Positions 28,960 to 36,290 of a stretch of 64,000 nt of DNA are shown here, in pieces. The translations under genes were made by a program, and so were the position numbers. Position 1 is the stretch's first letter, and every line of letters begins with the position of its first letter. This DNA comes from Opitutia bacterium (lineage in GTDB: Bacteria; Verrucomicrobiota; Verrucomicrobiia; Opitutales; Opitutaceae), in assembly GCA_016187945.1 (NCBI GenBank), contig JACPIT010000005.1:372001-436000 (forward strand). Reading direction: 5' to 3'. The notes under the pieces were generated by a model. The model saw only the letters and a list, made by a program, of their open reading frames with translations. It was not told the origin of the DNA and did not search any database.

Positions 28960-29007
28960 GGCGAATCCTCCGGATGAGCCGCGGCTCGTCGGGACGACTC
29001 GCCCTAC
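28956..29007. repeat. REPIN-like palindrome overlapping the nadC stop codon
   Basis: GTAGGGCGAATCCTCCGG ... ACTCGCCCTAC with internal inverted segments (GAGCCGCGGCTC). Its first four bases, GTAG, include the nadC stop codon. It ends 10 bp before the nadB ATG. Confidence 0.85.
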
Positions 29008-29017
29008 CTCAAAAAGC

Positions 29018-30577
29018 ATGAAAACCATCGAAACCGATTGCCTCGTTCTCGGCGCGGGCCTCGCCGGGTCGGCTTATGCGCTGCACGCGGCGCGGGCTGG
29101 CTTGCGCGTCGAGCTGCTCTCGCTGGCGGAGCCGCTGGTCGCCAACAGTGACTGGGCGCAGGGCGGCATTATCTACGGCGCACAGAGCGATCCTGCGCAG
29201 CTCGCGCGCGACATCCTGGACGCGAGCGCCGGCACGGCGAACCCGGCGGCGATCGAACAGCTCGTGCGCGAGGGGCCGGCTGCGGTGAAGGATTTGTTGC
29301 TCGACGAACTGCACGTGGACTTCGACCGACGCCCGGACGGCGAGCTGGATTTCACGCGCGAGGGTGGCCACCACGAACGGCGCATCATCCACACTCGCGA
29401 CACGACCGGGCACTCGATCCTCACGGCGGTCGCGGCGAAAGTGGACGCGACGCCGGGCATCACTCGCCGCGCGGGTTTTGTCGCGGTCGACCTGCTCACG
29501 CTCTCGCACAACGCCGCCGATCCGGCGCACCGCTACGAGCCGCTGACGTGCTTCGGCTGCTACGCGCTCGACACTGCGAGCGGCGAGGTGATCGCGATCA
29601 CGGCGCGGAAGACCATCCTCGCGACGGGCGGCTTGGGTGGAATTTTTCTGCACACGACGAATCAGCCCGGCAGCGTCGGGCACGGCGTGGCGATGGCGTA
29701 TCGCGTGGGCGCACGCGTCATCGACCTCGAATACGTGCAGTTCCACCCGACGGTGTTCTTCCCGCGCGACGCGGCGCCGTTTCTCATCACCGAGGCCCTG
29801 CGCGGCGAGGGCGCGGTGATCGTCGATGCGCGCGGTCGGCGGTTCATGGATAAAATCCATCCGCTCGGCTCGCTGGCGCCGCGCGACATCGTCGCGCGCT
29901 CGATCAGCCAGCACCTCGCAGCGACGGGTGACGCGTGCGTGTTTCTGGATCTATCCGCGCTGAAGCCGGAGTTCATTCGCGATCGGTTTCCGGCGATTCA
30001 CGCGCGGTGTCTGGAGGCGGGCATCGATATCACGCGCGAGCGGATTCCGATCGTGCCGGCGGCGCACTTCTCGTGCGGTGGCGTGCACACGGACTTGCAG
30101 GGCCGGACGAACGTGCGCGACCTGAATGCCATCGGCGAAACGGCGTGCACCGGTCTGCACGGCGCGAACCGCCTCGCGAGCACGTCGCTGCTCGAGTGTC
30201 TCGTGAGCGCGCGGGCGGCGGCGAACGCCGATGTGCGGGAGCTTGCCGAGCGCGGCGCGGCGGCGCGTCCGGTGGCGCGCGAGTGGCGGAGTCCGGCGAA
30301 GGTGGCGGACCCGCTGTTGTTGCAGCAGGACCTGCATCAGATCCGGCAGACGATGTGGAACTACGCGGGCATCATCCGCTCGCCGCGGCGGCTGGCGCGG
30401 GCGCGGCGGATTTTGCTGGAGCTGCGGGAGGACATCCAGGCGTTCTACCGCGATTGCCGGCCGACGCGGGAGTTGATCGAGCTGCGCAACGCGATCCAAA
30501 CGGCGTTGCTGGTGGTGCACGCGGCGTCGCTGAATCCGGTGAGCAAGGGGTGCCACTTCGTGGCGGAGGAGAGCTGA
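29018..30577 (+). CDS. nadB: L-aspartate oxidase
   Basis: A flavoenzyme that oxidises L-aspartate to iminoaspartate, the first step of the NadA/NadC route. The 519 residues begin with the FAD-binding LVLGAGLAGSAYALHAARAG and include the family signatures SDWAQGGIIYG, HTRDTTGHSI, TGGLGGIF, EYVQFHPTVFF and HFSCGGVHTDLQGRTNV, with a C-terminal helical domain. ATG 29018 is chosen because it begins the FAD fold. Gene order is A-C-B, so the enzyme for the first step is last. A hairpin (30582-30605) follows the stop by 4 bp. Confidence 0.96.
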   Translation: MKTIETDCLVLGAGLAGSAYALHAARAGLRVELLSLAEPLVANSDWAQGGIIYGAQSDPAQLARDILDASAGTANPAAIEQLVREGPAAVKDLLLDELHVDFDRRPDGELDFTREGGHHERRIIHTRDTTGHSILTAVAAKVDATPGITRRAGFVAVDLLTLSHNAADPAHRYEPLTCFGCYALDTASGEVIAITARKTILATGGLGGIFLHTTNQPGSVGHGVAMAYRVGARVIDLEYVQFHPTVFFPRDAAPFLITEALRGEGAVIVDARGRRFMDKIHPLGSLAPRDIVARSISQHLAATGDACVFLDLSALKPEFIRDRFPAIHARCLEAGIDITRERIPIVPAAHFSCGGVHTDLQGRTNVRDLNAIGETACTGLHGANRLASTSLLECLVSARAAANADVRELAERGAAARPVAREWRSPAKVADPLLLQQDLHQIRQTMWNYAGIIRSPRRLARARRILLELREDIQAFYRDCRPTRELIELRNAIQTALLVVHAASLNPVSKGCHFVAEES

Positions 30578-30581
30578 ATTG

Positions 30582-30605
30582 GTGGCCGGGGTCGGCGACC
30601 CCGGC
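30582..30605. repeat. Single REP-like hairpin after nadB
   Basis: GTGGCCGGGGTC-ggc-GACCCCGGC forms a perfect 9-bp stem four bases after the stop codon. No T-run follows, so this is a solitary REP half or an mRNA-end hairpin. Confidence 0.7.
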
Positions 30606-30704
30606 TGCATCGAGGCCGGACAATGGCGCGCGCGAGGCGGAGGCGATGCGCACGGAAAAGGGCGCGGACGAGCCGCGCCCCGACGATTGCAGCGGCGCGG
30701 AGCC

Positions 30705-30908
30705 TCAGCTCTCTTTCGAGCGGGATTTCAGCCAGAGCATGAGACCGCCGAAGAGCGCGAAGATCACGCCCCACGTCAGGTTCACGTTTTGGCCGAGGGA
30801 GTGTTTCGCGTAGATCGCGGGATCGGCCATCACGCCGTAGCCGACGAGAATGAGGCCGAGCGTGAGGAAGAGCAGCCCCATGGGCAGGCGAACGTCGAGT
30901 TGTTGCAT
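30705..30908 (-). CDS. Small two-helix membrane protein, SSS-associated
   Basis: A 67-residue protein with two predicted membrane helices (MGLLFLTLGLILVGYGVMA and LTWGVIFALFGGLMLWL) joined by a short loop, and a basic C-terminus. Its start lies 19 bp downstream of the stop of the large SSS symporter gene on the same strand, so the two are almost certainly cotranscribed. Some SSS carriers have a small partner subunit, but I cannot match this sequence to a known one. The length, hydrophobicity and spacing support a real gene. Confidence 0.75.
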   Translation of the reverse strand: MQQLDVRLPMGLLFLTLGLILVGYGVMADPAIYAKHSLGQNVNLTWGVIFALFGGLMLWLKSRSKES

Positions 30909-30927
30909 GGCAGAGCGGGGTTGCGGG

Positions 30928-32709
30928 TTACCAGAAGATGAGGTTCAGCGCGACGGTGAGCGCGAGGACGATGACGCCGAGCGTGGCGGGGCGCGCATAC
31001 CAGGGCGTGTCGTGGTGATCGACGACCTTCTCGGTGAGCGAGTAGACGAGGCCGCGCAGTTCCGTGTCGGTGCGGTTCGGCTTGGTCGCGAGCGAGATGA
31101 CGATCGTGCCGACGAAGCAGCCGGTGAAGGCGAAGATCGCCATCCAGAAGTTCTGCGCCATCGAGCTGGCGAAGGTGTGCTGCACGGAGATCCAGCCGCC
31201 CTTGTAGATGCTGGCGGCTTCGCCGACGGGGAGCGTGTTGCCCTGGAAAATCATCGCGGCGAGCGTGCCGAGGAGCAGGCCGAAGAAAGCGCCGTGGCCG
31301 GTCGCGCGTTTCCAGAACATGCCGAGGAGGAAGATGGCGAAGAGCGGCGCGTTCACGAAGCCGAACACCAGTTGGAGCATGTCCATGATGTTATTGAATT
31401 TCGTGGCGGCGTAGGCGCAGAACGCGCTGATGATAAGGCCGACGACGGTCGTGATGCGACCGACTTTGATCAGGTGCTCGTCGGTGGCGTCGGGCTTGAA
31501 CCAGCGTTGATAGAGGTCGTAGGTCCAGACGGTGTTGAAGGCGGTGACGTTGCCGGCCATGCCGGACATGAACGAGGCCATGAGCGCGGTGAGGCCGATG
31601 CCGAGCATGCCGTTCGGGAAGTATTTCGCGAGCATCGCGGGCACGACCATGTTGTAGTCGGGATTGCCGTCGGCGCCGGTGGGCAGCGCGATGGCGGCGG
31701 TGCCGCCCTTGTGGTAGAGCGCAATGGCGAGCATGCCGGGGAGAATGACGAGCGCGGGGAACATCATCTTCGGAATCGCGGCGATGAGCGGCGTGCGGCG
31801 CGCGGAGTTCATGTCCTTGGCGGCCATCGCGCGCTGAATGACGAGGAAGTCGGTGCACCAGTAACCGAACGAGAGCACGAAGCCGAGGCCGGCGACCATG
31901 CCGAACCATTCGATGCCGATCGGGTTGGCGCTGGGGCTGCCCATGTGCGCCCACGAGTGGCTCCAGGCGCCCGGCATGCCCTTCGTTTCGGAGTAGGCGC
32001 CGAGCTGCGTCATGAGGCCGTCCCAGCCGCCGATGTCCTGGAGGCCGAGGATGACGAGCGGGAGGAAGCCGAGCACGATGAGGAAGAACTGGAGCACCTC
32101 GTTGTAGATCGCGGAGGTGAGGCCGCCGGTGTAGATGTAGACGAGGACGATCGTGCTCGAGACGACGATGCACGCGTCGAAATTCCAGCCGAGGATCGCG
32201 TTGAGCAGCTTCGCGAGGGCGAACATCGAGATGCCCGACGAGAAGACGGTCATGACGGCGAACGACAGCGCGTTGAACGTGCGCGTCTTTTCGTCGAAGC
32301 GGAGCTTCAGGTATTCGGGGACGGAGCGCGCCTTCGAGCCGTAGTAGAACGGCATCATGAAAATGCCGACGAACACCATCGCGGGGATGGCGCCGACCCA
32401 ATAGAAGTGCGAGGTGGCGATGCCGTATTTGGCGCCGGAGGCGGCCATGCCCATGACTTCCTGCGCGCCGAGATTGGCGCCGATGAAACCGAGCGCGCAG
32501 ATCCACGCGGGAAGGGAGCGGCCGGACTCGAAGAAGTCGGTCGAGGTTTTGAGGTATTTTCGCAGCACCCAGCCGATGCCGAGCACGAAGGCGAAGTAGA
32601 CGGCCAAAATCAGGTAATCGACTTTGGCGAGTTCGAGGACGACACCGCCGGCGGAGGCCGACGAGGCGCTGCCTCCAGTGGAGGCGAGGAACAGGGGCAA
32701 GGATGACAT
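30928..32709 (-). CDS. Sodium:solute symporter (SSS/SGLT type)
   Basis: A 593-residue inner-membrane carrier with about 13-14 membrane segments, belonging to the SSS family. Characteristic stretches are DFFESGRSLPAWICALGFIG, GANLGAQEVMGMAASGAKYG, MPFYYGSKARSVPEYLKLRF and LMASFMSGMAGNVTAFNTVW. The family co-transports sugars, myo-inositol or related solutes with Na+. The long periplasmic insertion and overall look are SGLT-like. ATG 32709 (MSSLPLF) is chosen over the longer frame, and CTCCCCCAACCC precedes it. It lies downstream of the GH30 gene on the same strand, so a beta-glucan-derived sugar such as glucose is a plausible cargo. Confidence 0.92.
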   Translation of the reverse strand: MSSLPLFLASTGGSASSASAGGVVLELAKVDYLILAVYFAFVLGIGWVLRKYLKTSTDFFESGRSLPAWICALGFIGANLGAQEVMGMAASGAKYGIATSHFYWVGAIPAMVFVGIFMMPFYYGSKARSVPEYLKLRFDEKTRTFNALSFAVMTVFSSGISMFALAKLLNAILGWNFDACIVVSSTIVLVYIYTGGLTSAIYNEVLQFFLIVLGFLPLVILGLQDIGGWDGLMTQLGAYSETKGMPGAWSHSWAHMGSPSANPIGIEWFGMVAGLGFVLSFGYWCTDFLVIQRAMAAKDMNSARRTPLIAAIPKMMFPALVILPGMLAIALYHKGGTAAIALPTGADGNPDYNMVVPAMLAKYFPNGMLGIGLTALMASFMSGMAGNVTAFNTVWTYDLYQRWFKPDATDEHLIKVGRITTVVGLIISAFCAYAATKFNNIMDMLQLVFGFVNAPLFAIFLLGMFWKRATGHGAFFGLLLGTLAAMIFQGNTLPVGEAASIYKGGWISVQHTFASSMAQNFWMAIFAFTGCFVGTIVISLATKPNRTDTELRGLVYSLTEKVVDHHDTPWYARPATLGVIVLALTVALNLIFW

Positions 32710-33043
32710 GGGTTGGGGGAGAAACGCTACGGGACCGAACTCAAGAGCGCCGGGGTCCAGCGCCACGACGCGTGGACCGTGGCAGGCGCGCAGGCGCGCG
32801 CCAACCGGAATCTGAATTCATGACGCTCGCGGGCGTGCAGGCGCGGAGGGCGGGCATTTCGGGGTGGGCGGGTTGAGGGCGGCGTGTGAGTTTAGCAATC
32901 GGTGCGGCGCGTGGGCATCACTCGTTCGGGGGAGAAGACCTCACGGGAGTCGGCAGAGTATTCGAAAACGGTCGCGACCGCTGGGTGCGCGAAACACGTT
33001 CGCGGCGGGCCCAGCGGTCCCGCCCTACCTCAGACGTAGTGGT
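32710..33043. other. 334-bp gap with REP-like element
   Basis: Between the GH30 stop and the SSS start. No gene is visible. The right third is a REP-like element (32979-33028). The left part is GC-rich and carries the leader of the SSS gene with its pyrimidine tract. Confidence 0.6.
32979..33028. repeat. REP-like element, identical to the GH31 insert
   Basis: GACCGCTGGG near 32978 pairs with CCCAGCGGTC at 33010-33019, and the element ends CGCCCTAC at 33028. Positions 33003-33028 are the exact inverse of 18671-18696, which lies inside the GH31 coding sequence. Confidence 0.9.
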
Positions 33044-34483
33044 TCAGTTGGCCGAGCGGACGTAGGTTTGGATGGCGCGCGCCGGGATCTGGCAGGCGAG
33101 CGCCTCACCGCTGGCGGAGAGTTGGAACGTCGCGGGCGCGTCGGTCTTGTTCATCACAATGGTGACGAGCGAGCCGTCGGGATTCTGAAACGCGATCGAC
33201 TCGAGGCCGGCGGCGCCGCCCCTCGAGGCGACGCGGTGCGCGCCGGGCTTCACGAATTTCGAGAAGTGTCCGATGTAGTAGAACGACGGGCCGTAGCGGA
33301 CTTCCTTGGTGTCCGTATCGATGATGACGGGCGCGTCGCAGAAATTGCCGACGTGGTTCGGGCCGCCGCGCTGGTCGAGGACGATGTTCCAGTCGATGTA
33401 GCCGCCGACCCAGTTCTTAAAGTCGCCGATCATCTGCGTGGCGTAGCCTTCGCCGTGTTCCCAGACGCCGAGTTTGTTGCCGCCTTCCCAGCAGCCTTCG
33501 GTGAAGAGGAGCGGCTTGTCCGGATAACGTGCGTGAACGCGCGAGGAGGCCTCGAAGTCATTGCTGACATACCAGTGCAGGCCGAGGCCCCAGAAGTATT
33601 TCGCGCTCTCGGGGTCGCCGAAGATCGCGTCGGCGCGGGCTTCCATGCGGTCGCGGTTGTGGTCCCAGCCGACGAGCTTCACTTTGCCGAGCAAGCCGGC
33701 CTTTTCGAACGCGGGCCCGAGGTGATTCTTCACGAAGTCACGCTCCTGCTCGGGCGTGAAGAGGCAGGATTCCCAGCGCTGTTTCGCCTCGGGTTCGTTT
33801 TGGATCGTGAAGGCCCAGATGGGGAAGTTTTCCTCCTTGGCCATCGCTTGGACGAACTTCACGTAGAAATTCGCCCACGGCGCGGCGAAGTCCCAACGGA
33901 GCTCGCCGCCGTCATCGGCGCGGACGTTGTTCTTCATCCACGCGGGCGGGCTCCACGGCGAGACGAGGAGGTGGAAGTTGGCGTCGCCGCCGGCGGCTTT
34001 GCGCGCATCCTGTAGGAGCGGCATGAGCCATTTGCGCATCGGCTCGAGCGTGAAGGCGTGGAGATCGTAGTCGTGCGGGACGTCGTCGAGCGTCCAGATG
34101 TTGAGCGAGAAATCGCACGAGTTCATGTGCGTGCGACCGAGTGTGTAGCCGATGCCGTCTTTCGGGTCGTAGTAACGGCGGATGACTTCCATGCGCCGGT
34201 CGGGGGGGAGCTGCGCGAGCACCCAGGCGGACGACTCGGTGAGTGCGCCGCCGAAGCCGATCATTTCCTGGTAGCGCTGCGCCGCGTCGATCTTGAGCGC
34301 GTCGGCGGACGCGGTGGCGGCGGACGCGGTGGCGGCGGGCGCTGGGGCGGCGATGGGCGCGAGGCGGTGAGCGTTATCGCGGGCGGTCTCGATGACCGTC
34401 CAGTGGGCGGCGGAGGCGGAGGTGTGCATGAGAGCGGCGAGCGCGGTTGCGCCCGCAAGGCGGAGGACTGAGTTGGAACGCAT
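33044..34483 (-). CDS. GH30 beta-glucanase / glucosylceramidase-like, exported
   Basis: A retaining glycosidase of 479 residues with a signal peptide (cleavage near ASAA). Family signatures are YQEMIGFGGALTESSAW, GYTLGRTHMNSCDFS, LLVSPWSPPAWMK, the acid/base in TIQNEPEAKQ (Glu230) and the nucleophile in LLFTEGCWEGG (Glu329), followed by a C-terminal beta domain. GH30 subfamilies include beta-1,6-glucanases, beta-glucosidases and glucosylceramidases; the neighbouring GH16 and GH17 enzymes make a beta-1,6-glucan side-chain role plausible. An Ala/Pro linker follows the signal region. ATG 34483 is preceded by TTTCCCCCCTT. It lies downstream of GPH carrier 1. Confidence 0.93.
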   Translation of the reverse strand: MRSNSVLRLAGATALAALMHTSASAAHWTVIETARDNAHRLAPIAAPAPAATASAATASADALKIDAAQRYQEMIGFGGALTESSAWVLAQLPPDRRMEVIRRYYDPKDGIGYTLGRTHMNSCDFSLNIWTLDDVPHDYDLHAFTLEPMRKWLMPLLQDARKAAGGDANFHLLVSPWSPPAWMKNNVRADDGGELRWDFAAPWANFYVKFVQAMAKEENFPIWAFTIQNEPEAKQRWESCLFTPEQERDFVKNHLGPAFEKAGLLGKVKLVGWDHNRDRMEARADAIFGDPESAKYFWGLGLHWYVSNDFEASSRVHARYPDKPLLFTEGCWEGGNKLGVWEHGEGYATQMIGDFKNWVGGYIDWNIVLDQRGGPNHVGNFCDAPVIIDTDTKEVRYGPSFYYIGHFSKFVKPGAHRVASRGGAAGLESIAFQNPDGSLVTIVMNKTDAPATFQLSASGEALACQIPARAIQTYVRSAN

Positions 34484-34628
34484 AAGGGGGGAAATTCGGT
34501 TGTGAGCACCGTCGCCGGCGCCAAGCCCGCATGTCGTTCGCGGCGGCGCCACTCCTCTTTCGAGGGGGCTTTCGACGACGCGCGCGGCGGAGGGAAGGTC
34601 GGCTACGGCAAGGTGAGGAGCGGAGGAT

Positions 34629-36083
34629 TCAGGCGAAGAATTTCTTGATCGTGACCTCGACGGGTTCGGCGGCGGCTTTGCGGGCGGCGAGATCCTGCTC
34701 GATCTGTTTCACCGTCGGGTCGTCGAGGCGGTAGAAGAAAATCGCGAGGCCGCTGAGCAGCGCGAAGGTGCCGGGCAGCACGGCGAAGACGACGTAGATG
34801 CCGGAGATGGCGCGCGGGGTCTGCACGGCGTTGGCCACGTAGCCGTAATGACTGAGCAGCCAGCCGAGCAGGGCGGTGCCGAGCGCGAGGCCGATTTTTT
34901 GCGCGAGCACGGCGGCGGAGAAGACGAGACCGGTGCTGCGGCGGTGGAACTTCCATTCGCCGTAATCGGCGGTGTCGGCGTAGAACGACCAGACGATGGC
35001 GGGCGTCGGGCCGGCGACGAAAGAGGCGAAGATGTTCAGCGCGGCGAGGACGGCGAGGTTGTGCGGATCGGCGACGTAGAACGCGGCCATCGCGAGGGCG
35101 TTGAGGATGGTGAGCCAGATCATCAACGGGCGGCGCGGGAAGAAACGCAGGAAGAGTTTCGTGCAGAGCGAGCCGATGATGAACGCGAGGCCGCCGGCGA
35201 AGTTGTAGAGGCCGAGGCCGGAGGAGGAGATTTTCAGGAAACCGAGCACGCGCGCGAACGGCCCGAATAGCTCGTCGAAGCCGCGCAGCGCGTCGTCGCC
35301 GACGATGTATTTGAAGTAATAAACGGTGGCGCCGGCGCGCAGGCCGACGTTGGCGAGCGTGAGGAAGCCGGCGAAAAACAGGATCAGCCACGGGGCGTTG
35401 CGCGAGAGGTCGCGCAGATCGGTCCAGACGGATTGCTGCGCGCTGGCCGGCGCGGCGACGCGCTCGCGCGTGTTCCAGAACGTGTAGAGGAACATCGCGA
35501 CCGAAACGGTGGCGAAGACGATCAGCATGTTGCTGAAGCTGTCGGCCTCGTTGGCGCCGAAGTGATCTTTCAGCCACGGGACGTAGGTGCCGATGATGAG
35601 CCCGCCGGTGAAGGCGCACGCGAAACGATACGCGGACAACCCGGTGCGCTCCGCGGAGGACGGCGACATGACGCCCATGAGTGCCGAGTAGGGCGTGTTG
35701 ATGACGAGGTAGGCGATCAGCGTGAGCGCGTAGGTGGCGTAGGCGAAGACGATCTTGGCGGACGGGCTGAGCGTCGGGTTGGAAAACATCAGGTAGCCGC
35801 ACACGCCGTAGGGCAGCGCGCCCCAAAGCAGATACGGGCGGAACTGGCCCCAGCGCGTGTGCGTGCGATCGGCGAGGATGCCGATGAGCGGGATGAGCCA
35901 GGAGACGAACGTGGGCACCAGGCCCGCGACGCTGCCGGCCGCAGCCGGCGTCAGGCCGAAGACGTCGGTGTAGTAGTAGACGAGAAAGCCGTTGAAGAGC
36001 GCGAAGTAGAAATTCGACGCGGTATCACCGAGGCCGTAGGCGAATTTTTCGCGGAAAGAGAGGCGTTCAGGTGCGGACGACAC
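34629..36083 (-). CDS. GPH-family sugar:cation symporter, copy 1
   Basis: A 484-residue, 12-helix carrier of the glycoside-pentoside-hexuronide family, recognised by FAYGLGDTASNFYFALFNGF and the loop GILADRTHTRWGQFRPYLL. It should import sugars or small glycosides with a cation. GTG 36083 is the start, preceded by CCCCTTCCCCCC. The protein is very close to the copy at 41628-43061, with long identical DNA runs (for example 34697-34768, 72 bp). It lies between the terminator after TonB receptor 1 and the GH30 gene. Confidence 0.93.
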   Translation of the reverse strand: MSSAPERLSFREKFAYGLGDTASNFYFALFNGFLVYYYTDVFGLTPAAAGSVAGLVPTFVSWLIPLIGILADRTHTRWGQFRPYLLWGALPYGVCGYLMFSNPTLSPSAKIVFAYATYALTLIAYLVINTPYSALMGVMSPSSAERTGLSAYRFACAFTGGLIIGTYVPWLKDHFGANEADSFSNMLIVFATVSVAMFLYTFWNTRERVAAPASAQQSVWTDLRDLSRNAPWLILFFAGFLTLANVGLRAGATVYYFKYIVGDDALRGFDELFGPFARVLGFLKISSSGLGLYNFAGGLAFIIGSLCTKLFLRFFPRRPLMIWLTILNALAMAAFYVADPHNLAVLAALNIFASFVAGPTPAIVWSFYADTADYGEWKFHRRSTGLVFSAAVLAQKIGLALGTALLGWLLSHYGYVANAVQTPRAISGIYVVFAVLPGTFALLSGLAIFFYRLDDPTVKQIEQDLAARKAAAEPVEVTIKKFFA

Positions 36084-36224
36084 GTGAGACGACGGGGGGA
36101 AGGGGTTAGGCTAACAGCCGGAGCGAAGGCGCGCTGCGCCGGGGTTGCGAAAACTCGCGCGCGGAAAAAAGAGAAGTGTGGGAGGCGTGTCGCCGCCCGC
36201 GATGTTTTTTGCGCGGGCGGCGGC

Positions 36225-36263
36225 GAAAAAAACGCGCGCACCGAAAAAGAACGGTGCGCGCGT
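36225..36263 (-). terminator. Terminator after TonB receptor 1
   Basis: A perfect 12-bp stem, ACGCGCGCACCG / CGGTGCGCGCGT, with an 8-base loop. Read on the minus strand it is followed by a run of six T. A second perfect 10-bp hairpin (CGCCGCCCGC / GCGGGCGGCG, 36191-36222) follows. It separates the receptor gene from GPH carrier 1. Confidence 0.88.
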
Positions 36264-36290
36264 GGAGAAAGAACGGAGAACGAAAGCAGC

